Shown in pieces: positions 8,330 to 16,255 of a DNA stretch of 64,000 nt. The stretch is from Anaerobacillus isosaccharinicus (GTDB lineage: Bacteria > Bacillota > Bacilli > Bacillales > Anaerobacillaceae). A model generated the notes under the pieces. It saw nothing but the letters and a program-made list of their open reading frames with translations. It was not told the DNA's origin and made no database searches. Each line of letters begins with the position of its first letter. The first letter of the stretch is position 1. Both the position numbers and the translations under genes were made by a program. Where the stretch lies: positions 4,268,164-4,332,163 of the forward strand of contig NZ_CP063356.1 of the NCBI RefSeq assembly GCF_001866075.3. Reading direction: 5' to 3'.

Positions 8330-8509
8330 ATGGAGATGTGGATCCCGCTCATTAGCGAATACGGTTTTCCAGTGATGATTACCCTTTACTTGCTGCATCG
8401 TATCGAGGTAAAGCTAGACACACTGAACGATTCGATTAAGAGTCTGGCTCATTCGCTGCAACAGCCGAGTGAGAGCAAACATATGAAAGCGCAGAAAGCT
8501 AGTTCTTGA
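8330..8509 (+). CDS. YvrJ family protein, triad copy 1
   Basis: A 59-residue protein beginning MEMWIPLISEYGFPVMITLY: one N-terminal membrane segment, then a polar helix 'RIEVKLDTLNDSIKSLA', as in the YvrJ family. The ATG is preceded by AAAGGATGGTGG. The last codons lie inside a terminator hairpin (8496-8520). Together with the two upstream genes it forms a mini-operon of unknown role; a membrane-associated small complex is conceivable. Confidence 0.8.
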   Translation: MEMWIPLISEYGFPVMITLYLLHRIEVKLDTLNDSIKSLAHSLQQPSESKHMKAQKASS

Positions 8510-8520
8510 TGGACTAGCTT
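8496..8520 (+). terminator. Hairpin overlapping the yvrJ stop codon, copy 1
   Basis: AAGCTAGT and ACTAGCTT enclose the TGA codon. The T run present in copy 2 (19262-19293) has been lost here, so termination may be weaker. Confidence 0.55.
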
Positions 8521-8552
8521 AATGCATGGCCTAATTTTGGCTAAAAATAGGG

Positions 8553-8678
8553 TTTGGCTTATAACTGGGTGAGTTCCGCTTATAATGGGGGAAGTTTGGA
8601 TGATAATTGAGCCCGTTTGGCTTAAAACTGAGCAAATTCGGCTTATAAATTGTTGAGTTTCGTTTATAATTCAGTTAG
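8553..8678. repeat. Array of six degenerate 21-bp repeats, copy 1
   Basis: Six consecutive 21-base units, each of form TT(T/C)(G/C)G(C/A)TTATAA followed by about ten variable bases. Similar arrays follow the second triad (19322-19426) and the orphan remnant (23046-23129). Confidence 0.85.
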
Positions 8679-8736
8679 GGAGGGTGTCTACCCTTTGCTA
8701 CAGAAATTGAAAAAAGAAAGATCAAAACAGTTAACC

Positions 8737-8766
8737 TTGAAACATCTTCTAATTATTGTGTATAAT
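8737..8766 (+). promoter_or_regulatory. SigA-type promoter of putative antitoxin RNA, cassette 3
   Basis: TTGAAA at 8737-8742, 18-base spacer, TATAAT at 8761-8766, as in cassettes 1 and 2. Confidence 0.7.
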
Positions 8767-8771
8767 AATCA

Positions 8772-8924
8772 TAATAGAACACACAATGAAAAATGACCGA
8801 ACGATGTGAACGTTCGGTCAAGCAACTACATCCGCATGAAGAGCGGGTGACCATAAATATCTTTATTACATTAGAAAAAAGTAACTATCCTTATCCTTGG
8901 TCGGGGCGGACGGTTACTTTTTTC
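8772..8924 (+). ncRNA. Putative type I antitoxin RNA, cassette 3
   Basis: Same layout as cassettes 1 and 2. Here the first stem is a perfect 9 bp (GACCGAACG with CGTTCGGTC): the position mismatched in the other copies is paired. The terminator AAAAAAGTAAC...GTTACTTTTTT again overlaps the toxin stop codon on the minus strand. Inferred from conservation and structure. Confidence 0.55.
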
Positions 8925-9015
8925 TATCTCTGACGATGACTATGATCATTGATACAACCCCTATCAAAACTAAATTTGATTGAAGTGCTACAATTATTGC
9001 CTCATATGTCGTCAT
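8914..9015 (-). CDS. Type I toxin-like holin-like membrane peptide (33 aa), cassette 3
   Basis: A 33-residue peptide starting MTTYEAIIVALQSNLVLIG with a single membrane span and the basic RDRKK end. It differs from the cassette 2 peptide only within the span (VVSMIIVIV versus VVSLIVVFV). The GGGGGG-rich ribosome binding site precedes ATG by about seven bases and a minus-strand TATAAT lies opposite 9083-9088. Intact; probably membrane-active if translated. Confidence 0.7.
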   Translation of the reverse strand: MTTYEAIIVALQSNLVLIGVVSMIIVIVRDRKK

Positions 9016-9149
9016 TACTCCCACCCCCCTTCTATCGGGAGATGGTCAACCGTCCATCCGCTTTATGTAATTGCCTACATTAATTATATAGAACCTACGT
9101 TCTATTATCTACAATTTATTATACAATTTTTATTTACACAAAAACTCGA

Positions 9150-9180
9150 AAGTTAAGTGCCATGCACTTAACTTTTTTAT
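9150..9180. terminator. AAGTTAAGTGC-type terminator hairpin, third copy
   Basis: An 11-bp perfect stem (9150-9160 with 9164-9174), three-base loop, six T. It lies just upstream of the toxin promoter of cassette 3. Confidence 0.75.
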
Positions 9181-9190
9181 GGACACATTA

Positions 9191-9355
9191 TCATAAATTA
9201 GTCCCACCTTTCTTAAAGATAAATTCGTATTCCCGATACCCTTCATTTTCTAAGTCTGCTTTTTTGATAAACCGTAAAGCTGCATAGTTACTACAATACC
9301 CGTAACCCACCACTATCTTTTGGCCCGTCATAAAAAGCAAAAAACGTTTCTTATG
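9191..9355 (-). pseudogene. C-terminal fragment of a GNAT-type acetyltransferase
   Basis: The frame ending at TGA (9191-9193) encodes '...YCSNYAALRFIKKADL' followed by 'ENEGYREYEFIFKK', which resembles the last 45 residues of GNAT proteins. No N-terminal part, start codon or acetyl-CoA site is present. A decayed remnant. Confidence 0.45.
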
Positions 9356-9396
9356 CATGATTCAATGGAAGCACATGACCAGTCCCCTTACTTATT

Positions 9397-10230
9397 CTAC
9401 TTTTCAAGAAATCGTTTAATTGTAAAATTTAAAAAGGATTCACTTAGTAATGATAAAATCTTATCTTTGCTATGTACCATATAGAAATTTCTTCTGAGAG
9501 TAAGTCCCTGAAGTTTTATTTTTCGCAGTGTACCAAGTTTTAGTTCTTTTGAATGGCTGATAAAGAGATAATCGACACCCAATGCCAGATTCAACTGTAG
9601 CTTTGATCGATTCGGTGTTTTCTAATTCTAAGACAATATTCAGATTTTCCGGGTTGAGATGATGAGTTTTCAATGTGGCTTCCATTACTTGCCGTGTCCC
9701 CGATCCTTCTTCACGTAAAATGAAAGGCAGAGAAAATAACTCATCGGGAGTTATGGTATCTTTCTCACCAATGATGGAGTTATCCATATTGCCAGCGTCC
9801 TCCATGAATGGTTTAACTATTAGGGAAGGGTGAAACATTGGCGCTTCAATAAAACCAAGATCAATTTGTTCATCAATAATTTTATGGATGATTTGCTTCG
9901 AATTATATATTTTCATAATCAAATTTACTTGCGGATACTCTTGTTTAAATTTCCCTAAAGCAAATGGTAATAAATGCTCACCAATTGTTAAACTAGCCCC
10001 AATAAATAAGTCACCATGAATGGAACCCGATAATAACGTTAAATCTTTTTTACTTGATCTAGTAGTTCGACATATTTAAAAGTAATCTCCCCGAATCGGT
10101 TAATTCTATCTTTTTTGTAGTTCTTTTGAATAGCTTAACTTCTATGGATTCTTCTAGATTTTTGATTTGAAGACTGACAGAAGGTTGTGAAATGTGATGA
10201 ATTTTTGCCGTTTCAGAAGATAGATTCGTT
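9397..10230 (-). pseudogene. LysR family transcriptional regulator, frameshifted and truncated
   Basis: Three pieces give one LysR protein. The N-terminal helix-turn-helix piece (about 10040-10230; 'HISQPSVSLQIKNLEE') lacks the first 15-20 residues. A one-base loss in an A run (GTAAAAAAG) breaks the frame near 10050. The effector domain runs 9470-10045 ('FIGASLTIGEHLLP', 'LREEGSGTRQ'). A second shift near 9560-9590 moves the end into another frame that finishes at 9397. The divergent remnant at 10361 looks like the regulated enzyme gene. Not functional. Confidence 0.8.
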
Positions 10231-10360
10231 TAGTGGAAGGTTGAACAGAACCTCAAGTTAATGCTTACACTCATTTTATTGATACAGGAAGATCCTCTTT
10301 CATGGTAGCTATTGTAATTCTGTAAAAATAAAATCTAAATCGTTTAAGGAGGATATCGAA

Positions 10361-10498
10361 TTGAATTTAGCTAAATTCCCGCGGAGAATTTACACGAATG
10401 GTCATACTTCTATTGAATTTTACCCCATAAGAAACTCTAGTTTTCTTGTTTTATTACCACCACTCGTCAGACCTAAAAAATCATCTCTTTTCATTTAA
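10361..10498 (+). pseudogene. N-terminal fragment of ACC deaminase/D-cysteine desulfhydrase-like gene
   Basis: A TTG start after a perfect AAGGAGG (8-base spacing) begins LNLAKFPRRIYTNGHTSIEF, which matches the conserved opening of PLP-dependent ACC deaminase/D-cysteine desulfhydrase proteins ('NL.RFPR..YT.G.TPIE'). After about 25 residues the frame is unrelated and stops. The gene was probably divergent partner of the LysR pseudogene and was deleted together with the LysR start. Confidence 0.5.
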
Positions 10499-10743
10499 AT
10501 ATTTGGCCCACCTAAGGCTTTGGAGAGACCTCTGTCATGTTTTTTACCAGAAATATCCACGAAGTTTAGCACTTGCTGTCTAAGGTTTACCAATGTGAAA
10601 AAGCCTAATACCCCTTATGGTTACCGAGTAATTAGGCTTATGGTCTTCTACAATCGTACCCTTTTATATTGAACAATATAAAAGGGTACGACGCAGTAAT
10701 GACTTATTTCACCTCTCTAATTAAGTGTAAATATTTTATAACA
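10499..10743. other. Non-coding stretch with two inverted repeats
   Basis: No convincing gene. It contains AAGCCTAAT/ATTAGGCTT (10601-10639) and a near-perfect 17-bp inverted repeat with a two-base loop (10655-10690). The first element has a degenerate relative at 58628-58680. Confidence 0.6.
10655..10690. repeat. Perfect 17-bp inverted repeat with two-base loop
   Basis: CGTACCCTTTTATATTG, AA, then its exact complement. No T run follows, so it is either a cruciform-forming site, the relic of a mobile element end, or a protein-binding site. It lies downstream of the DUF554 gene. Confidence 0.8.
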
Positions 10744-11427
10744 TTATAATTGGAATAAATGCATAACCCAAAATACCAAAGGAGGAATCATGATGGATGG
10801 TAGAAGATTTAAGGTGTTACATTTCTTGATTCCTAAAATGCTTAAACCTGATGCTATTATCAAAATCCCACCTATAATCGACACTTCGTTCATAAGATCT
10901 TGATTAATATAATTTCCTATAAAATTAGCAATCAAATAAATAGAACCTTGCCAAAAAAATAAAACAATTGCTGAAACAGCAATACCAATACCAAATGTGG
11001 ATGCTAAAACAATTGAAGTAATTCCATCCAACATCCCATTAGCAAGCAAATAAGTATAATCCCTATTTAACGCAGCCTCTACAGGGCCTAAAATCGAAAG
11101 CGTTCCAACACAAAATAAAAGAATCGCAGTCGCTAACCCTTCTGCTAAATTACCCTTTGCATATTTATTAACTAAGGCATTAAATTTTGATTCTAAATCC
11201 AACCTTTGACCAATTAATCCCCCTACAGCTAAACTGACAATAAATAGTACAGGATATTTGCTGGAAGGTAAGTGTTGTACTAGTGCATTAATACCTAACC
11301 CTAACGCAACTAACCCCATAGCCTGCATTAGAATGTTATGATACTCATCTTTTATCCCTTTTTTGAGAATACTGCCCAAAATGCTACCGAGTAGTATCAT
11401 TATTACATTGAATATTGTTCCGAACAT
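10744..11427 (-). CDS. DUF554 family membrane protein (YqgA/YdfK-like)
   Basis: About 227 residues with six or seven hydrophobic segments, starting MFGTIFNVIMILLGSILGSI, and the family motif 'GLALGINALVQH' equivalent near residue 45 and 'AEGLATAILLFCVGTLSILGPVE' near 95. DUF554 proteins are inner-membrane proteins of unknown, probably transport, function. The ATG at 11427 is preferred over the one two codons earlier because it is eight bases from AGGAG. It stands alone. Confidence 0.85.
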   Translation of the reverse strand: MFGTIFNVIMILLGSILGSILKKGIKDEYHNILMQAMGLVALGLGINALVQHLPSSKYPVLFIVSLAVGGLIGQRLDLESKFNALVNKYAKGNLAEGLATAILLFCVGTLSILGPVEAALNRDYTYLLANGMLDGITSIVLASTFGIGIAVSAIVLFFWQGSIYLIANFIGNYINQDLMNEVSIIGGILIIASGLSILGIKKCNTLNLLPSIMIPPLVFWVMHLFQL

Positions 11428-11489
11428 TATCATCTCTCCTGCTAATTTTTTTTCCTATCTAAAATATAGACCCTCCTGTAAGGGGAGGG

Positions 11490-12308
11490 TCAACGTTTTA
11501 TTGGTATTTGTATTTCTGTTAGATAGTCTTCTTTATTGCGAGAGATATAATGGTCAATGATAGTTCTTTCAATGGAATCACCGCTCACTTCAAAACCCTT
11601 ATCTCGAATGAACTTTAGTAAAGATCTATAATGTTCTGGGGATTCGCTATGATTGCCGTTATAAAAAATGCAGGCATGCTTTCCTTCTGGAAGAGTTGCT
11701 ACTAAAGGACCCTGAATATCATCTTCTTCGGCTAAGATAAATATCGAGTTATATTGATTAAAGTTGTTGATTACTAAATCATTAATACTTACAGTAAGAC
11801 CTACTCCTCCAATGAAAATAGAAGAACTCCGATTGGACTGGCTCTCTAGTCGCCTCAACGAAACTTCCAGCTCTGGTTCTGAACTGATTCTCTCCATTAA
11901 TCTTACTATTTTTCTCTCTTCCTTTTCCTTTATAAATGGAATGCCCAATTCCTTTGATTCTCGTGCCAGTTTAATGTCCTTGATTCGGTTTTGAAACCTA
12001 TGGTTAATTTGTGTTAGTTCATTAATTTTTTCTTCCGTTAAACGTTTCTGCTCCTCTAATAGATTTAAAAAACTGTCGATATCCCTGTGATCGAGATGTC
12101 CTTTAATTTCCTTTAAAGAAAAGCCTAATTCCTTTAAATAATGGATGGTGTTCAAATGTTCGAATTGTTCTGTTGAATAATATCTATAACCGTTATTTCC
12201 ATCCGTATGTATAGGTTTTAATAAATCAATTTCATCATAATATCGAAGGGCTTTTATCGTTGTATTATGAAGTTTAGCCATTTCTCCAATCGAAAATCTA
12301 TTCTTCAA
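11490..12308 (-). CDS. MerR family regulator with GyrI-like ligand-binding domain (BmrR-like)
   Basis: About 272 residues. The winged helix (residues ~1-70: 'FSIGEMAKLHNTTIKALRYYDEIDLLKP') and the 'GYRYYS' wing are typical of MerR. A coiled-coil dimerisation helix follows, then a C-terminal GyrI-like/BmrR-type domain that binds hydrophobic drugs. A TTG at 12308 is a better start than the upstream ATG at 12353, since it places the MerR domain at the N-terminus with AAAAGGA upstream. Target promoter unknown; no transporter is adjacent except the DUF554 gene downstream. Confidence 0.85.
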   Translation of the reverse strand: MKNRFSIGEMAKLHNTTIKALRYYDEIDLLKPIHTDGNNGYRYYSTEQFEHLNTIHYLKELGFSLKEIKGHLDHRDIDSFLNLLEEQKRLTEEKINELTQINHRFQNRIKDIKLARESKELGIPFIKEKEERKIVRLMERISSEPELEVSLRRLESQSNRSSSIFIGGVGLTVSINDLVINNFNQYNSIFILAEEDDIQGPLVATLPEGKHACIFYNGNHSESPEHYRSLLKFIRDKGFEVSGDSIERTIIDHYISRNKEDYLTEIQIPIKR

Positions 12309-12519
12309 TTTAATCTTCCTTTTCAAAAGCTTTTTATTAACATAATCATACACGTTTGTGTGATGGTAATCTATCGCGCTTCTATTAAAAATGTATTTTA
12401 CAAAGCCCTTTAAATATAGAAGTTCCTAGCTGCGCAGTATCTAGTCTACTACGCAGCAAATAGTTCTGGTGTTTTTCAAGATTAACGCCCTAACAAAAAA
12501 AAGACTGTATAGCAAGAAA

Positions 12520-12566
12520 AATAGAGGGAAGAGATTTGCCTAATGGACAAATCTCTTCCCTCTATT
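12520..12566. repeat. Perfect 19-bp inverted repeat with nine-base loop
   Basis: AATAGAGGGAAGAGATTTG, CCTAATGGA, then the exact complement. No gene is nearby on either side that needs it except a remnant at 12662. No T run follows. It could be an RNA hairpin or a mobile element end. Confidence 0.85.
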
Positions 12567-12661
12567 ATGTAAATATCGAATTTACTTTTTGGTCTCCAAT
12601 TTTCGCATTTTTTAGCTTGAAATGTTTTTATTCCCTCTACTAAATCATCAGTAAAAAATAG

Positions 12662-13262
12662 CTAATTATTATAGTTGATTAATAATTTTTCTCTAAAGCT
12701 TGAAATTTTAACGTCATCACATCGAGTTGTGTGGATTAATGTTCGTGTTGTATCTGAAATGACAATATAACAAATAGTTTTTAGGGTAGCAGCAAATCTA
12801 AAATATCCTATATTTTCTATTTTTTCAGCAAAACCTCTGTATTTTTCTGTAAGTTCTATTTCCGGTTTTCCACTCGGATCTACCCAATGTACCCCACGAG
12901 AGTTATAGACTTCGGAACTGAAGCCCTCCAGCATTTTCCCTACGTCTATTGAATTTAGCACCTTTGCTACTTCTTCGTTTATCCAAAACCCCTTTTGATC
13001 CTTAGGACTGTAATATAATACTCTACCTATATGGGACAAAGCTACATCAAGGTGACCAGTCTCCTCACACTTTTCTTTTGAGAGTTTCAACCACTCATTA
13101 AAATCATTCTCAGAAAAACTACCATCTTTCCTGAGTCCTGGTGGGACCTTCCAATTCCAAAGTAGTTTAAATACATTCGAGGCAATTGCTTGTTGTTCTT
13201 CTGTTGGTTTGCTTGTCTTTTCCCCTTCTTTTTTAGAACGATAGACTATACTAATTACTTCT
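12662..13262 (-). pseudogene. Internal fragment of a large uncharacterised defence-island-type protein
   Basis: The frame is open from about 13262 with no start codon and reads 'VISIVYRSKKEGEK...', 'VFKLLWNWKVPPG', 'SENDFNEWLK', 'GHLDVALSHIGRVLYY', 'VYNSRGVHWVDPSGKPE'. From memory these motifs belong near the C-terminus of a very large (over 1000 residues) uncharacterised bacterial protein. The last ~35 residues do not fit the family, so the 3' end is lost too. Judged a remnant; family name not known to me. Confidence 0.5.
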
Positions 13263-13316
13263 CAACTAACCCATGGCGATGATGAGGGTATCCTACGTGA
13301 ATTACTTTCACTCTAT

Positions 13317-13366
13317 AAAAAAAAAGGATATTGGGACTAGATTTCTAGTACCAGTATCCTTTTTTC
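13317..13366. terminator. Bidirectional terminator of catDE
   Basis: A run of A, then GGATA.TGG.ACTAG, a four-base loop, CTAGT.CCA.TATCC and a run of T. Strong on both strands; nine bases past the catE stop. Confidence 0.85.
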
Positions 13367-13374
13367 TTATTACT

Positions 13375-14241
13375 TTAAAACGTTCTGCTAATTATTTTTA
13401 TGCTATTTCCAGAAGGATCTTCAACAGATATCTCTTGATTTTCCTCGCTATAGCTGTAGCCTAATTGATCAAGACCAGTTTTTGCACTTTGGTACTCTTC
13501 CTCGGTAAAATGAAGGGTAAACACTTTTAAACCCAATGCATGATCGGGAGGCGAAGGCAACCCTCTTCCTGCCCACATGTTCATACCAATGTGATGGTGG
13601 TAGGCATCCTTAGAGACAAAAAGCATCAGGGCGTCCTGGGCGACAATATTAAATCCTAGTGCTTCGACATAAAATTTTTCCGATTCCTCTATGTCTGATA
13701 TCTGCAAATGCATGTGCCCTATTCTCGTTCCGCTAGGTAAGCCATCCCATTTACTGTCCTTAATTTCGGCAATTAAACTCTCAACATCTAGCTGGGCTGT
13801 TCCACCGACATATCCGCCTTTTTCGTCCCTTTCCCACTGATTCGAATTTCTATCGGCATAAATCTCAATACCGTTATTATCTGGATCAGCTAGGTAAAGC
13901 GCTTCGCTATATTGGTGATCAGAAGTACCTTGGAGTGGGTAACCAGACTCCGCTAAATGTACTAGTGACAATGCTAAATCTTGTCTAGTAGGTACAAGGA
14001 TTGCGAAATGGTATAAACCAGTCGTTCGCAACGGGCGCTCGATAAACGTTTCGTCTTCGATCAGGACAAGCTGCGGTACATTCCCATCAGCCGAAAGTGT
14101 CGCTGTTTTCTCATCTCTTTCTAGAACACGAAACCCAATGAGTTCTTGATAAAATGTAAGAGAACGTTCAATGTCAGAAACTTGAAGCTCCACATATCCA
14201 ATTCTAGGTTCCATGGTTCCTGTATAATTATTCAAGCTCAT
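13375..14241 (-). CDS. catE: Catechol-2,3-dioxygenase-like VOC protein (CatE)
   Basis: A 288-residue two-domain vicinal-oxygen-chelate protein like Bacillus subtilis CatE, which opens catechol between carbons 2 and 3. Metal ligands fit the family: His in 'LYHFAI...' is replaced by the second-domain 'IGHMHLQISD', with 'HHHIGMN' and the final Glu in 'IEIYADR'. It follows the DoxX gene, giving the catDE order. A further in-frame ATG at 14334 would add a 31-residue membrane anchor, but it lacks a ribosome binding site, while ATG 14241 has AAGGGAGG nine bases upstream; 14241 is therefore preferred. In B. subtilis the operon is induced by quinones through YodB and CatR. Confidence 0.8.
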   Translation of the reverse strand: MSLNNYTGTMEPRIGYVELQVSDIERSLTFYQELIGFRVLERDEKTATLSADGNVPQLVLIEDETFIERPLRTTGLYHFAILVPTRQDLALSLVHLAESGYPLQGTSDHQYSEALYLADPDNNGIEIYADRNSNQWERDEKGGYVGGTAQLDVESLIAEIKDSKWDGLPSGTRIGHMHLQISDIEESEKFYVEALGFNIVAQDALMLFVSKDAYHHHIGMNMWAGRGLPSPPDHALGLKVFTLHFTEEEYQSAKTGLDQLGYSYSEENQEISVEDPSGNSIKIISRTF

Positions 14242-14374
14242 AGTATCGTTCCTCCCTTCCTGATTTAGATATAGAAACAGTGCTACTACTGTAGCTAAAA
14301 CGATGATCACTGAAATTATCTTACTATTATTCATTCGGTACGACCAAAAGGTCTATCCCCTTTTTTTCAAAAAT

Positions 14375-14767
14375 TTAGTTGTTTTTAGCTTTAAATAAAA
14401 GTTTATCTAACGAATATAATTTACTTCCGTTCATTAATAAAAATAAAGAAATTGTTAGTAATGCTAAATCGTACGCGTAACCACCGATGAAACCAACGGC
14501 TAACTGTACTTTAATAATCGCCCCCAATAGCAATAGTACGAAAAGACCTCCTACCACACGTGTTGCTAGTCCTAGGATCAATGCAATGCCACCCACCACT
14601 TCAAGACTTGCGACTATATAAGCCAAAAATCCTGGTAAACCGATACTATCAAACCACCCAGCAATATTTTCAATCCCGCCTTGGAACTTTTGGGTACCGT
14701 GTCCAATAAAAATAAGTCCTAAAACCACTCGTAATATTAATGCACCAATTTCATGTTTTTCTTTCAT
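14375..14767 (-). CDS. catD: DoxX family membrane protein (CatD)
   Basis: A 130-residue four-span membrane protein of the DoxX family ('LILRVVLGLIFIGHGTQKF', 'IVASLEVVGGIALILGLATR'). It is first in the two-gene operon with catE, 41-133 bases upstream depending on the catE start. CatD is linked to catechol/quinone detoxification in B. subtilis. Ribosome binding site AGGAGG is clear. Confidence 0.8.
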   Translation of the reverse strand: MKEKHEIGALILRVVLGLIFIGHGTQKFQGGIENIAGWFDSIGLPGFLAYIVASLEVVGGIALILGLATRVVGGLFVLLLLGAIIKVQLAVGFIGGYAYDLALLTISLFLLMNGSKLYSLDKLLFKAKNN

Positions 14768-14864
14768 TTTTTGTTCCTCCTAAATAATTAATTTTATTTG
14801 ATGAAGCAATTCTATTAAGAATTATCTACCTCCTATGTGCCATTAAATTTTATGATAACTTCAT

Positions 14865-14880
14865 AGAATACTAATATTCT
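14865..14880. promoter_or_regulatory. Candidate operator upstream of catDE
   Basis: AGAATA-CTAA-TATTCT, a 6-bp inverted repeat about 100 bases upstream of catD and 160 upstream of the XRE gene. Its shape would suit a MarR/DUF24-type regulator such as CatR or YodB, but the match is not specific. Confidence 0.25.
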
Positions 14881-15040
14881 TATTTGTAAACTCAGACCCC
14901 AAAAAAATAATAAAGATCGCTCTTTGTTTTTTTATATGAATATTAGTTTTCTATAAACTAACATGAAGACTTGTAGATTGTCAATCATTTTGCTATGATT
15001 ATCATTAAGTTCTATACGAAAGCATACGGAGATGATTTGA

Positions 15041-15586
15041 TTGGATATCGGAACAAAAATTCGTTCGATTAGAAATCGAAAAAAAATTACCATTGCGCAA
15101 ATGTGTGAAGCCACAGGGTTATCAAAAGGTTTTATAAGTAATATTGAAAACAACAATACATCGCCTTCCATTCATACATTAAATACCATTGCCGAGTTTT
15201 TGAAGGTGCCTCTACCTTACTTATTGTTAGAAAAAAAACAGCACATGCGTGTCGTTCGAAAAAACGAACGAAGAACCTCCTTTTTAGGAGACGTAAAAAT
15301 TGAGCATATAACCTCAAAAGGCCCATTACGAATGATGATCACTGAATCTCCACCCGGATTTTCTATTGGAGAAGACGAGCCCCATGCCCACGAAGGCGAA
15401 GAATGCCATCTAGTTCTAGAAGGTAAAGTTTTAGCTGTTCAAGGAGAAGACTCCGTGATCGCTGAAAAAGGCGATTCTTTTAGCTGGAATGCCAGTGTAC
15501 CCCATATGGTAAAAAATATTGGAGATACGAAAGCTGTGATCTTAATTGCCATTTATTCAGATACAAAAATGGATGATCTGTTATAG
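15041..15586 (+). CDS. XRE family regulator with C-terminal cupin domain
   Basis: A 181-residue protein with an N-terminal XRE helix-turn-helix (residues 4-60: 'IRNRKKITIAQMCEATGLSKGFISNIEN') and a C-terminal cupin (about 105-175; 'PHAHEGEECHLVLEGK' carries metal-ligand His residues). This family senses small molecules such as amino acids or polyamines. The start is TTG, ten bases after GGAG. It diverges from catDE. A decayed second copy of its cupin segment lies at 17102-17176. Confidence 0.85.
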   Translation: MDIGTKIRSIRNRKKITIAQMCEATGLSKGFISNIENNNTSPSIHTLNTIAEFLKVPLPYLLLEKKQHMRVVRKNERRTSFLGDVKIEHITSKGPLRMMITESPPGFSIGEDEPHAHEGEECHLVLEGKVLAVQGEDSVIAEKGDSFSWNASVPHMVKNIGDTKAVILIAIYSDTKMDDLL

Positions 15587-15597
15587 GCAGACAACAT

Positions 15598-15643
15598 AAA
15601 GCCAGGTGATGCCAAACTATGATTTGCTTCACCTAGCTTTTTT
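15598..15643 (+). terminator. Terminator of the XRE-cupin gene
   Basis: AAGC.AGGTGA.GC paired with GC.TCACCT.GCTT, then a T run. Confidence 0.75.
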
Positions 15644-15678
15644 ACTACTGACCTACCCAGAATTCCTACTTACTCTTT

Positions 15679-16190
15679 TTAGTTACTACCTACTTGGCCA
15701 TCAGTTGTTAATGGTTGTTTTTTCACTACGTAAACAGTATATACGAGTAAAAACACACCATACATAATAGATGCAACAAGATTAACCGCTTGATAAGAAA
15801 CTACTGTAGCGACTAACCGAAGTATAAAAGAACCTTTCCCTATACCTAAATCAAAAAAATTAAAGAATGAAGCCATCGCATCTTCATGTTCATGCTCCTC
15901 TACTAAGTTCATACACTAGGTTTGAATAGCCGGATAGATCGCACCAAATCCAAACCCATACAGGATAGCAGCTAAAATATGCTATTGCTAGTTGCTATAT
16001 GTAAATAATACGAATCCCAAAATCGACAAAGCCGGGATGAGAATAACAGAAGGTCCATGTACCTCAAATAGCCTCCCTGATACAAATCGAATGACAAAAC
16101 TCGCTGCCGCAAGAGGTTCCCCTGCCTTTAAGTGGGTACCAACCCCTACCATCCTGTTATCATTTACAATAACCGAGCCCACCTAAGGAT
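15679..16190 (-). pseudogene. C-terminal half of an MFS transporter, broken
   Basis: The order of segments fits the last five spans of an MFS drug transporter: 'AAASFVIRFVSGRLFE' (16050-16120), 'LAAILYGFGFGAIYPAIQT' then TAG in place of Trp (15913), then 'MASFFNFFDLGIGKGSF' (15679-15910). At least one frameshift (near 15985) and one nonsense codon are present, and the N-terminal half is missing. Confidence 0.75.
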
Positions 16191-16255
16191 TAGGATCTGT
16201 CTGACCTTTCATTGCCAGTGCATTTTTTAAAACTAAGTCCATGTAAAATCCATGG

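Noticed and set aside
14334-14334. ATG 14334 as the main catE start
   Set aside because: No Shine-Dalgarno sequence upstream, while ATG 14241 has AAGGGAGG at good spacing.
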